From positions 1-9,739 of the forward strand of contig JAJRDC010000105.1 of NCBI GenBank assembly GCA_028678635.1: a stretch of DNA of 9,739 bases, written 5' to 3'. Of the stretch, positions 1 to 5,997 are shown in pieces (position 1 is the stretch's first letter; each line of letters begins with the position of its first letter). Position numbers and translations under genes: made by a program. The notes beneath the pieces are model-generated. The model was not told the origin of the DNA. It saw only the letters and a list, made by a program, of their open reading frames with translations, and did not search any database. The stretch comes from Methanomicrobiales archaeon. Lineage in GTDB: Archaea > Halobacteriota > Methanomicrobia > Methanomicrobiales > JACTUA01.

Positions 1-75
1 CGCTCCGGCAACGGAGAGGAACGCCGCCACCGAGAGGACGGTGGCGGAGAGCATCTTCAGCCGTCCGTCCTGCAC
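1..75 (-). CDS. ecfT: ECF transporter transmembrane subunit EcfT, 5' end only
   Basis: This is the N-terminal end of a gene that runs off the left edge; 25 codons are visible. EcfT is the membrane coupling subunit that links the two ATPases to the substrate-binding subunit (here BioY) in energy-coupling-factor transporters. The peptide starts MQDGRLKMLSATVLSVAAFL: a basic RLK followed by a hydrophobic segment, the layout of EcfT/CbiQ N-termini (DPRLKLLL plus a membrane helix). I chose the GTG at 75-73 because GGGAGG lies four bases upstream inside the ATPase gene. The ATG at 54-52, two bases after the ATPase stop, would cut off the RLK motif. The gene overlaps the ATPase gene by 19 bases, consistent with translational coupling. 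The product call rests on position after bioY-ecfA-ecfA and on this short peptide; most of the protein is unseen. Confidence 0.7.
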   Translation of the reverse strand, partial: MQDGRLKMLSATVLSVAAFLSVAGA

Positions 76-755
76 AGTGCCTCCCGCACGTCCTCCACCG
101 AAATGTTCGCAGGGGTGGCCCCCTCCTCCAGGGCTGTCCTCATATACGACGGGGGCGAGGACCAGCGGAGGATTGCCTCCGGCACCAGGCCCAGGTCCAC
201 GATCCTTCCCTCCCGGATCTCCCAGAGCCGGTCCACCCGGGGGAGGGATTCCCGGGCATGGGTGAAGATCACGGTGGTGGCGGCGGGAGGATCCGAGAGC
301 CGCACCGAGAGCGCATCCCGGCCGGGGCAGTCCAGGGCGGTGTAGGGCTCGTCCAGGAGGAGGAGGTCCCACCGCCGGGAGAGCACGCAGGCCAGGTGGA
401 GGCGTTTCAGCTCCCCCCGGCTCAGGCGGAAGAGGGCCTCGGGACTTTTCCCCGCCAGTGCTGCCGCGGCCAGCACCGGCTCCTCTGCCACTCCCCAGGA
501 GGTGATCTCCTCCCCCACGGTGGCACCGGTGCTGTGATGCTCGGGGAACGGGAGGGAGAGAAAGGCCGGGCCAGGCCCGTCCCGGACCACCGTGCCCGCA
601 TCCGGGACGGAGATTCCCGCCATGAGCAGGGCCAGGGTGGATTTCCCGCTCCCCACCGGCCCGGTGACAAGGTGCCTTCCCTCGCCGAAGACACCGGAGG
701 CGGAGAGGGTCCACTCGCCGCGGAGGACCTCCACGTCACGGAGAGAGACCCTCAC
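57..755 (-). CDS. ecfA2: ECF transporter ATP-binding subunit (second ATPase of the biotin ECF module)
   Basis: This ABC ATPase powers substrate import with EcfT, the other EcfA and BioY at the cytoplasmic membrane face. Counted from the GTG at 755 (232 aa), it has Walker A GPVGSGKST (32-40), signature LSRGE (111-115), Walker B LLLLDEP with the catalytic glutamate at 136, a D-loop ALD (140-142) and the switch histidine in FTHARE (166). Two positions depart from consensus: the Q-loop glutamine appears to be proline (FPEH region, about 69), and the signature is LSRGE rather than LSGGE. The length is a little short for EcfA proteins. A longer start at GTG 764 is possible. I prefer 755 because it gives a GTGA overlap with the previous stop and has GGGGGTG six bases upstream. 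The protein could serve several ECF substrate subunits, but bioY lies in the same run. Confidence 0.87.
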   Translation of the reverse strand: MRVSLRDVEVLRGEWTLSASGVFGEGRHLVTGPVGSGKSTLALLMAGISVPDAGTVVRDGPGPAFLSLPFPEHHSTGATVGEEITSWGVAEEPVLAAAALAGKSPEALFRLSRGELKRLHLACVLSRRWDLLLLDEPYTALDCPGRDALSVRLSDPPAATTVIFTHARESLPRVDRLWEIREGRIVDLGLVPEAILRWSSPPSYMRTALEEGATPANISVEDVREALCRTDG

Positions 756-1423
756 CGCCGGCACCCCCAGAGGGGCGGGAGGAAGGCGGTCCCCGAGAGC
801 GCGGTGAAGACCTCCGCCGGCGATCCCCGGTGGAGGACCTTCCCCCCCTGCAGGAAGAGCAGGTGAGGGGCGGCCAGCGCCGATTCCATCCGGCCGGTGA
901 CACGGATCACCGCGGGGCAGCCGGCCCGGCGCAGGGCCGCATCGGCCAGGCGGGCGGTCTCGGTGTCCAGGTGGGAGTCCACCTCGTCCAGAAGGATCAG
1001 GCGCGGGCGGGGGGAGAGCGCCGCGGCGAGGGCCACGAGGACCTTCTCCCCGCCGGAGAGGGCTGCCACCGACCGGTCAAGGAGCCGCCCGATCCCCAGC
1101 GTTTCTGACACCTCACGGACCCGGGCATCAACCTCGCTGCAGGGAAGGTGCCGGAACCGGAGGGGAGAAGCTATCTCGTCACGGACCCGGTCAAAAAGGA
1201 AGTTCCGGTCCGGGTACTCCCCCACCCACCCCACCTCCTGCTCCCGTGGCGGGATCCCGTCCACCAGCACGCTGCCCCGGGCCGGAGGCGTGATGCCGGA
1301 GAGGATCCTGAGGAGCGTCGTCTTCCCGGCCCCGTTGGGGCCGATGATGGCGGTCTCCCCGTCGGGAATCTCAAGGGAGGGTATCTCCAGGGGGCCGTGG
1401 GAGAGGCCCTCCACCCGGATCAC
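752..1423 (-). CDS. ecfA1: ECF transporter ATP-binding subunit (first ATPase of the biotin ECF module)
   Basis: This 223-aa ABC ATPase is the partner of the following ATPase gene in the BioY energy-coupling complex. It has Walker A GPNGAGKTT (28-36), a consensus signature LSGGEK (122-127), Walker B LILLDE with the catalytic glutamate at 147, and SHLD (150-153) as D-loop. Two nucleotide-contact residues are altered. The Q-loop reads VGEYPDRN (67-74), with glutamate where EcfA proteins have the glutamine of FQNPE. The switch-histidine position reads VTGRM (175-179), with glycine at 177 instead of VTHD. The DEP that usually follows Walker B is DEV. The start is GTG at 1423-1421, with GGGGAGGAG six bases upstream; it overlaps the bioY stop as GTGA. 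Family assignment is firm. That the altered residues make this ATP site weak is inference. Confidence 0.88.
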   Translation of the reverse strand: MIRVEGLSHGPLEIPSLEIPDGETAIIGPNGAGKTTLLRILSGITPPARGSVLVDGIPPREQEVGWVGEYPDRNFLFDRVRDEIASPLRFRHLPCSEVDARVREVSETLGIGRLLDRSVAALSGGEKVLVALAAALSPRPRLILLDEVDSHLDTETARLADAALRRAGCPAVIRVTGRMESALAAPHLLFLQGGKVLHRGSPAEVFTALSGTAFLPPLWGCRR

Positions 1424-1929
1424 GCGAGGCTCCTCCCCAAGGCGTAGACGGCCGCGGCCTTCACCGCGTCGCCAGGGATGAACGGCAGGACGCCCACGAC
1501 AACGGCGGCAGGCGCCGGCATGCCGGTGGAGAAGGCCAGCCAGCCGGCCCCGCAGACGTAGATGATGAGGGTTGCGAGGACCAGGGATGCCGCACGGATC
1601 CAGGCCCCCTCCCGCTCGTACCCGAGGCCCGTGATCCCTGCCGCCAGGATGAAACCCACGAGGTACCCGCCGGTAGGGCCCAGGAGCACGCCGGGCCCGG
1701 AGAGGCCGGAATGGAAGAGCGGGAGACCGAGCACGCCCAGGAGCACATAGAGCGATGCCGGTATCACGGCATACCGCTTCATTACCACGCCGGAGAGGAG
1801 GACAAAGAAGGTCTGGAGGGTGATGGGCACCGGGACCATGGGGAGTGCGATCCAGCCCCCCGCGGCGATGAGGGCCGTGAAGCCGGCGCTCTGTGCAATG
1901 ATCGCCGCCCGCGCCTCGTTGCCGTACAT
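1420..1929 (-). CDS. bioY: BioY, biotin-binding S component of an ECF transporter
   Basis: BioY is the integral membrane protein that captures biotin from outside the cell. With EcfA/EcfA/EcfT it forms a high-affinity ATP-driven importer. The 169-aa length fits the family, as does its very hydrophobic make-up of about six helices. Signature stretches are visible: LPMVPVPITLQTF (29-41), the YVLLGVLGLPLF segment (61-72), GPTGGYLVGF (84-93), and the C-terminal FIPGDAVK (150-157). All three energizing subunits follow directly, so the module looks complete. The biotin ligase gene precedes it by four bases, placing uptake and use of biotin together. The ATG at 1929 has no obvious Shine-Dalgarno sequence, so translation may be coupled to the ligase gene. 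No biotin biosynthesis gene is visible in the window. Confidence 0.95.
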   Translation of the reverse strand: MYGNEARAAIIAQSAGFTALIAAGGWIALPMVPVPITLQTFFVLLSGVVMKRYAVIPASLYVLLGVLGLPLFHSGLSGPGVLLGPTGGYLVGFILAAGITGLGYEREGAWIRAASLVLATLIIYVCGAGWLAFSTGMPAPAAVVVGVLPFIPGDAVKAAAVYALGRSLA

Positions 1930-1933
1930 GGGC

Positions 1934-2737
1934 CTAGAGGTGGGTGCAGTCGCCGGCGATGACCCGCTCCACGGCGCCGGAGTCCTTGCGCACGATCAGG
2001 GCCCCGAACTCGTCGATGTCCACGGCCTCACCCTCGAAGGAACGCGAGAGGGTGGTGATCCTGACCCGCCGCCCCAGGGTGGAGGAGAGGCTCCGCCACT
2101 CGCGTGCCACGGTCTCGTACTCCCCGGCCTCCAGCAGGTTCAGGCGGATCTCCAGCTCCCAGAGCACGCCGGCCAGGAAGGGCTCCCGGGCCACGTCCCG
2201 GCCCAGCTCCGCAGAGAGGGACGTGACGGTCCGGCGCAGCTCCGGCGAGAGCGCCGAGAGGGGCACGTTGGCGTCGATCCCGATCCCCAGGAAGCAGCCA
2301 TCGACCCGGGACCCTGAGGAGGTGACCTCCAGGAGGAGCCCGCCCACCTTCCGGTCCCCGAGAAGGATATCGTTGGGCCACTTGATCAGGGCCCCCAGGT
2401 CGTATTCCTTCCGGATCGCCCGTGCCACCGCCAGGGATCCTGCCATCGTGACCATGAAGATCCGGTCTACCGGGATCTTCGGTGCCAGGATCACCGTGAA
2501 CCAGATCCCCCCCGGCGGGGAGACCCAGGCCCGGCCCAGCCGGCCGGTACCACCGGTCTGCTCCTCGGCCAGGATCACGGTCCCGTGCAGGTCCGCCACA
2601 TCGCACGATCCGCAGAGTTCCTTTCCCGCCGCCGTGGTGGATGGGATCCGTTCATGGTACACGATCCGCTGCCCGATCACCTTGGTGGCCAGGTGCTTCT
2701 TCAGTTCATCCAGGTCCAGCCGGGAGGATGGGGCCAC
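1934..2737 (-). CDS. birA: Biotin--[acetyl-CoA-carboxylase] ligase, catalytic type without HTH domain
   Basis: Biotin protein ligase makes biotinyl-5'-AMP from biotin and ATP and attaches biotin to a lysine of a carrier protein. In methanogens a likely target is the biotin subunit of pyruvate carboxylase; no carrier gene is in the window. Numbered from the GTG at 2737 (267 aa), it has the nucleotide/biotin loop QTGGTGRLGR (60-69), KWPNDI (119-124), KVGG (130-133) and GIGIDANV (151-158), then a C-terminal SH3-like segment from about 217. In the loop, the first arginine of the bacterial GRGRRG form is threonine. No N-terminal DNA-binding domain precedes the catalytic part, so this should be an enzyme only, not a BirA-type repressor. 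GTG 2737 has an ideal GGAGGTGA five bases upstream. An alternative GTG at 2746 overlaps that Shine-Dalgarno and the previous stop. Confidence 0.94.
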   Translation of the reverse strand: MAPSSRLDLDELKKHLATKVIGQRIVYHERIPSTTAAGKELCGSCDVADLHGTVILAEEQTGGTGRLGRAWVSPPGGIWFTVILAPKIPVDRIFMVTMAGSLAVARAIRKEYDLGALIKWPNDILLGDRKVGGLLLEVTSSGSRVDGCFLGIGIDANVPLSALSPELRRTVTSLSAELGRDVAREPFLAGVLWELEIRLNLLEAGEYETVAREWRSLSSTLGRRVRITTLSRSFEGEAVDIDEFGALIVRKDSGAVERVIAGDCTHL

Positions 2738-2742
2738 GTCCT

Positions 2743-3183
2743 TCACCTCCGGGATGTGATCTGCTCACCCGGGAGGGGGCAGGGATCCTTGCCGCAGACC
2801 TGCTTTAAGATCGCCGACTGGTGCTCCATCAGGGTGGCCAGGTCAAAGAGGCCTGTCACGTCCACGATCCCCAGGGCCGCGATGGCCGTCCCCTTGTCGT
2901 CCCGGATGGGGGCCACGATGACCGGTACGCCCTTGTACACCCCGGTCTTCGGTGTGGTCCTGACCATCCGGTTCTCGGCCATCGCCTGCTCCAGCACCGG
3001 CCCCGTGTAGGCGGCATCCACCACCCTCCCCTCCTCCACCCGGGCACCCGGGGATCGCCGGGTCCTCCCGGTGACCGGCAGGCGGTGGACGATCTCGTGC
3101 AGGCACAGGAGCACCGGGATCAGGTCCTGTGCGGTACCGTCTTCAGCAATCACGTAGCGGGCCATCCTCCCACTCCCGTACAA
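2743..3183 (-). CDS. DUF2111-like archaeal protein of unknown function
   Basis: This 146-aa soluble protein resembles the methanogen family DUF2111 (COG4029), recognised from memory of the conserved stretches SPGARVEEGRVVD (44-56), YTGPVLEQ (59-66) and YKGVPVIVAPIRD (83-95), followed by GTAIAALGIVDVTG (98-111). The second half alternates strands and Gly turns in the manner of small sensory (PAS- or Cache-like) domains. That resemblance is my inference; no ligand is known to me. The N-terminal part (17-43) is probably helical. There is no signal peptide or membrane segment. The gene lies 14 bases after the amidotransferase-like gene and just before birA, so it is probably cotranscribed with the biotin genes. 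The start could be ATG 3183 (AGAGGG four bases upstream) or ATG 3165 at residue 7. The conserved part begins later, so the choice does not affect the call. Confidence 0.75.
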   Translation of the reverse strand: MYGSGRMARYVIAEDGTAQDLIPVLLCLHEIVHRLPVTGRTRRSPGARVEEGRVVDAAYTGPVLEQAMAENRMVRTTPKTGVYKGVPVIVAPIRDDKGTAIAALGIVDVTGLFDLATLMEHQSAILKQVCGKDPCPLPGEQITSRR

Positions 3184-3197
3184 CCCTCTTTCCGGGA

Positions 3198-3776
3198 TTA
3201 AAAGAACGTTTCCCTCTCGCCGCAGCAGAAGAAGGTGAGGAATTTCCCGGACGGGTACTCATGGACCGACGTGACCACCACGAGGCCCTCCCCCACCCGC
3301 CGCTCCAGGAGGACCGCCTCCCCACCCTCCTCCCGGGCCACCGGTTCGCAGCCGGGGGCAGTGAAGCACCCGTCGCAGGGCATGCAGGTGCAGTCGTACC
3401 CGTCCACAAGCATCCCCCGGGGGGACTCATGCCTGACCTCGATCCTCCGCTCGGCATAACCGTGACAGTAGGTGACGGGGAAGGGCAGCCAGTCGTAGGC
3501 ATCCGGCCGATCGTCGGCCGCACCGAAGACCAGGAGCCTGCCTCCCCCCTCCACGAACCGCAGGATCCGGTTCTGTGACGCCCGGAGGGCCGGGAGGAGG
3601 CGGGAGTAGGCAGGGTTCGCAAACCCGGTGGGGATGATCAGGGCCACGAACCGCCCCTTCCAGAAGGGGGTGGCCAGCATCTGGGGGGTCACGGCGTCGC
3701 ACCGGATCCCGAAGCTTTCCACGTACCGGTTGAAAAGCTGCGGCGTCTCCCAGGCAAGCCCGGCGGAGAGAATCAC
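3198..3776 (-). CDS. Glutamine-amidotransferase-like protein with a cysteine cluster, function unknown
   Basis: I do not recognise a named family. The 192-aa product begins with a strand and helix (ILSAGLAWETPQLFNRYVES) and continues with FVALIIPTG (43-51) and GGGRLLVFGAA (77-87), the strand/turn order of class I glutamine-amidotransferase-like or ThuA-like folds. The nucleophile-elbow position lacks a cysteine, so amidotransferase activity is doubtful. A cysteine-rich insert, DCTCMPCDGC (128-137) plus C143, and a late CC pair (184-185) could bind a metal or form disulfides. H172-E173 sit after the last predicted strand, where such folds often carry their His and Glu. The start is the GTG at 3776, which overlaps the rtcB stop as GTGA and has GGGAGTGAT just upstream. 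The open frame continues upstream through rtcB, but that part reads as non-coding low-complexity sequence. Confidence 0.65.
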   Translation of the reverse strand: MILSAGLAWETPQLFNRYVESFGIRCDAVTPQMLATPFWKGRFVALIIPTGFANPAYSRLLPALRASQNRILRFVEGGGRLLVFGAADDRPDAYDWLPFPVTYCHGYAERRIEVRHESPRGMLVDGYDCTCMPCDGCFTAPGCEPVAREEGGEAVLLERRVGEGLVVVTSVHEYPSGKFLTFFCCGERETFF

Positions 3777-5209
3777 CCCTTGATCACTCCCATGGGCTCG
3801 AGGCGTGCCACGAGCTTCGAGAGACCGACGGCGTCCACCACCCGGACCACTTCCAGGCTGGGCTTGTACACCTCCGGCGCCTCCTCGGCAATGGACTCGT
3901 AGGACGGGGCCCGGACCAGGATCCCGGCCTTCGCCAGCCGGTCCCTCACATCCTGGCCCCGCATGTTCTTCTTTGCCTGGGTCCGGCTGGTGACCCGGCC
4001 CGCCCCGTGACAGGTGGAGCCGAAGGTCTTCTCCATGGCAAAGGCCGTGCCCCGGAGGAGGAAGGACGGGGTCCCCATGGAGCCGGGGATGATCACCGGC
4101 TGGCCCACCGCGGCACACTCCTTCGGGATACCGGGGGATCCGGGGCCGAAGGCCCGGGTGGCGCCCTTCCGGTGCACGCAGAGGGGGACCGGCTTCCCGT
4201 TCACCAGGTGATCCTCTCTCTTGGCCACGTTATGGGCCACGTCATACACGAGCGGCATCTCGTCGTACCCGATGCCGTACATCTTCACAAACACCTTCCG
4301 GGTCATGTCCGTGATCATCTGCCGGTTGGCCCAGGCGTAGTTGGCAGAGGCCGCCATGGCGCCGTAGTAGGCCTTCCCTTCCGGCGAGTTCACCGGGGCG
4401 CAGGCCAGCTGCCGGTCGGGGAGGCTGATCCCGTAGCGCCGGGTGGCCGCCTCGAGTGTTTTCAGATGATCGGTGCAGACCTGGTGCCCCAGCCCCCGGG
4501 ACCCGCAATGGATCATCACGCAGACGCCGCCCTGGGGGGGAACACCCATCGCCGCCGCGGCCACCGGGTCGTAGATCTCCTTCACCTCCTGGATCTCCAG
4601 GAAGTGGTTGCCGGAGCCCAGAGTCCCGGACTGGGGAAGGCCCCGCTGCCGGGCTTTCGGGGAGACCGCAGAGGGGTCGGCCCCGGCCATGGCTCCCCCC
4701 TCCTCGCACCGTTCCAGGTCCCGGGGGACGCCGTACCCGTGCTCCACGGCCCAGGCGGCCCCCCGGACCATCACCTCCTCCAGGTCCTTCCCCGAGAGGC
4801 GCCGGTCGCTCCGCGCCCCGACACCGGTCGGCACCGCCTGGAAGAGCCGTTCGACGAGTTCCCTCCGGCCGGAGAGATCCGCTGCCCGAAGGGGGGTTGC
4901 AAGGAGCCGGACCCCGCAGTTGATGTCGAATCCGACCCCTCCCGGCGAGATGATCCCGCCGTCCACGGCAAACGCGGCGACCCCGCCGATGGGGAAGCCG
5001 TATCCCCAGTGGATGTCGGGCATGGCCAGGGAGTACCTGACGATCCCGGGCAGCGTGGCAACGTTGGCCAGCTGCTCCAGTGCACCGCTCTCAAGATCCT
5101 TCCGGAGGAACTCGGAGAGGAAGAACCGGGCGGGAACGCGCATCCCCGGACGGTAGTCCACCGGGAGTTCCCACTCGTACTCCCCGATCCGCGTTACCTC
5201 GCCGGCCAT
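3773..5209 (-). CDS. rtcB: RNA-splicing ligase RtcB (3'-phosphate/5'-OH RNA ligase)
   Basis: RtcB joins RNA 2',3'-cyclic phosphate (or 3'-phosphate) ends to 5'-hydroxyl ends using GTP and Mn2+. In archaea it seals tRNA exons after intron removal by the splicing endonuclease. The 478-aa length is close to the well-studied Pyrococcus horikoshii enzyme. Metal and catalytic residues are all present: D95 and C98 in GVGFDINCGVR (91-101), H202 in LGSGNHFLE, H234 in MIHCGSRGLGHQV, H326 in YDVAHN, and H401 in TCHGAGR, the histidine that carries the GMP intermediate. MPDIHWGYGFPIGG (63-76) is also typical. The ATG at 5209 has GAGGGGG four bases upstream and lies nine bases after archease, its activating partner. 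No intein or extra domain is seen. Confidence 0.97.
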   Translation of the reverse strand: MAGEVTRIGEYEWELPVDYRPGMRVPARFFLSEFLRKDLESGALEQLANVATLPGIVRYSLAMPDIHWGYGFPIGGVAAFAVDGGIISPGGVGFDINCGVRLLATPLRAADLSGRRELVERLFQAVPTGVGARSDRRLSGKDLEEVMVRGAAWAVEHGYGVPRDLERCEEGGAMAGADPSAVSPKARQRGLPQSGTLGSGNHFLEIQEVKEIYDPVAAAAMGVPPQGGVCVMIHCGSRGLGHQVCTDHLKTLEAATRRYGISLPDRQLACAPVNSPEGKAYYGAMAASANYAWANRQMITDMTRKVFVKMYGIGYDEMPLVYDVAHNVAKREDHLVNGKPVPLCVHRKGATRAFGPGSPGIPKECAAVGQPVIIPGSMGTPSFLLRGTAFAMEKTFGSTCHGAGRVTSRTQAKKNMRGQDVRDRLAKAGILVRAPSYESIAEEAPEVYKPSLEVVRVVDAVGLSKLVARLEPMGVIKG

Positions 5210-5218
5210 CCCGCCCCC

Positions 5219-5632
5219 TCAGACGTCAAAGATGATCTCGAGTACATCATCCTCCCCCTCTTTATAGATTCGCAGGCCCGAATAGGAGACCCCCTTGATC
5301 TCGTTGCCGCCCCGGTGTTTCTCCCGGGAGAACATCTCGCCCCGGCAGGTGGCGGAGAGGGAACGGGTTCCTTCGAGAACGACCCTGCAGTCGCAGAGGA
5401 GGAGCTCCTCCGCGTCAAAGAGGTAAAGGAGCTCTGAGAGGAAATCGTGGAGGAGACCCTCCAGGTCCTCCGCCTCGACGGTCACCTCCCGGGTGACGAC
5501 GTGGGCGGGAACGCAGCCGGGGGCCATGATGGCGGCCATGGCCCGTGCCGCCTCGGCAAAGAGGGATGGGAGCCCAAAGGCCGTCACCCGGATGCGCACA
5601 TCGGCGGTGTGGGGCAGGGTGGTAAAGGGCAT
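5219..5632 (-). CDS. Archease, activator of RtcB
   Basis: Archease is a small acidic protein that speeds RtcB guanylylation, enables multiple turnover and broadens nucleotide use. The 137-aa product has the family layout: LPHTADV (6-12), a helix with DFLSELL (63-69), and a C-terminal GNEIKGVSYSG followed by the final EIIFDV. D11 and the terminal D136-V137 correspond to the Ca2+-site residues known from P. horikoshii archease. Only nine bases separate it from rtcB, a common archaeal arrangement that supports joint expression. There is no clear Shine-Dalgarno before the ATG at 5632, so translation may be coupled to the small gene ending nine bases upstream. The protein is expected to be cytoplasmic. 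The identification is firm from the motifs and the rtcB neighbour. Confidence 0.95.
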   Translation of the reverse strand: MPFTTLPHTADVRIRVTAFGLPSLFAEAARAMAAIMAPGCVPAHVVTREVTVEAEDLEGLLHDFLSELLYLFDAEELLLCDCRVVLEGTRSLSATCRGEMFSREKHRGGNEIKGVSYSGLRIYKEGEDDVLEIIFDV

Positions 5633-5641
5633 GGCGCCGGA

Positions 5642-5926
5642 TCAGTAGTAGTCCCGGGACCGGGGGATCATCCCCGCATGGATCACGTCGTGGTACCGGG
5701 CCTGGTAGAGGGAGATGTACACGGTGTGATCACCCACCTTCACCCGCAGGTCCGAGGGCTTCGGGAGCTTCACCGAGACGGGGAGGAGGATGGGGCCGCC
5801 GCAGCTGGTGCAGACCCGGAAGTCCTGCTTGCGTTTCAGCACGTAGGCACGTACCTCGTCGGTGAGGACCACGTTCTCCGGGATGCCGCTCTCCGGGCCG
5901 GCGGCATCGGCACCATCACAATGCAT
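5642..5926 (-). CDS. Small CxxC protein of unknown function at the head of the archease-rtcB run
   Basis: I do not recognise this 94-aa protein. It has a charged helical stretch (LTDEVRAYVLKRKQDFRV, 21-38), then a single CTSC pair (39-42), a beta-rich centre (ILLPVSVKLPKPSDLRVKV, 46-64) and a C-terminal half with H79 and H83 in YHDVIHAGMIP. One CxxC plus HxxxH could form a mononuclear zinc site; this is inference. There is no signal peptide or membrane segment. It starts the minus-strand run: only nine bases separate it from archease, and the TATA-like element just upstream places the transcription start near its ATG. That position suggests cotranscription with the RNA-ligation genes, so a role in RNA processing is possible but unproven. 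Its composition matches its neighbours. Confidence 0.72.
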   Translation of the reverse strand: MHCDGADAAGPESGIPENVVLTDEVRAYVLKRKQDFRVCTSCGGPILLPVSVKLPKPSDLRVKVGDHTVYISLYQARYHDVIHAGMIPRSRDYY

Positions 5927-5947
5927 ACCTAGAAAGGGGGGTCTCTG

Positions 5948-5957
5948 GATAAAAATC
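5948..5957 (-). promoter_or_regulatory. TATA-like promoter for the ten-gene minus-strand run
   Basis: Read on the minus strand, an AT-rich ATTTTTATCC interrupts otherwise GC-rich DNA. Its centre is about 27 bases upstream of the ATG at 5926, the usual distance from an archaeal TATA box to the start of transcription. There is no Shine-Dalgarno before that ATG, so a leaderless message is likely. The strength of the match is modest. Confidence 0.5.
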
Positions 5958-5972
5958 CGATGGAAGCATGGT

Positions 5973-5992
5973 CACCCCGGTGATCGGGGGTG
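5973..5992. terminator. GC hairpin between the DUF2551-like gene and the CxxC gene
   Basis: CACCCCG and CGGGGGTG face each other around a GTGAT loop, with one unpaired G. The hairpin starts six bases after the minus-strand DUF2551-like stop. A run of five T (minus strand, 5955-5951) follows about 18 bases later. It could help end that transcript, but the T run is distant and also forms the TATA-like element of the next gene, so this is tentative. Confidence 0.3.
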
Positions 5993-5997
5993 CGTGG

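Noticed and set aside
258..866. Plus-strand frame opposite the ECF ATPase genes
   Set aside because: It is antisense to clear Walker and signature motifs and has Gly/Arg/Pro-rich composition without a domain.
1944..2759. 271-codon plus-strand frame opposite birA
   Set aside because: It is rich in Ser, Arg and Pro with no known motif, and the opposite strand encodes an evident biotin ligase.
3194..3206. AT-rich stretch (TTCTTTTAATC on the minus strand) before the DUF2111-like gene as an internal promoter
   Set aside because: It overlaps the TAA stop of the preceding gene, is a weak TATA match and lies too close to the ATG at 3183; it would fit only the start at 3165, so I did not list it as a promoter.
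3777..4118. Upstream extension of the amidotransferase-like frame into rtcB
   Set aside because: The extra 114 codons overlap the RtcB C-terminus containing H401 and read as low-complexity sequence; the GTG at 3776 with a GTGA overlap is the natural start.
4007..5437. 476-codon plus-strand open frame opposite rtcB and archease
   Set aside because: It lies antisense to RtcB and archease, whose motifs are certain, and reads as Gly/Pro/His/Asp-rich sequence with no recognisable domain, as expected for an opposite-strand frame in high-GC DNA.
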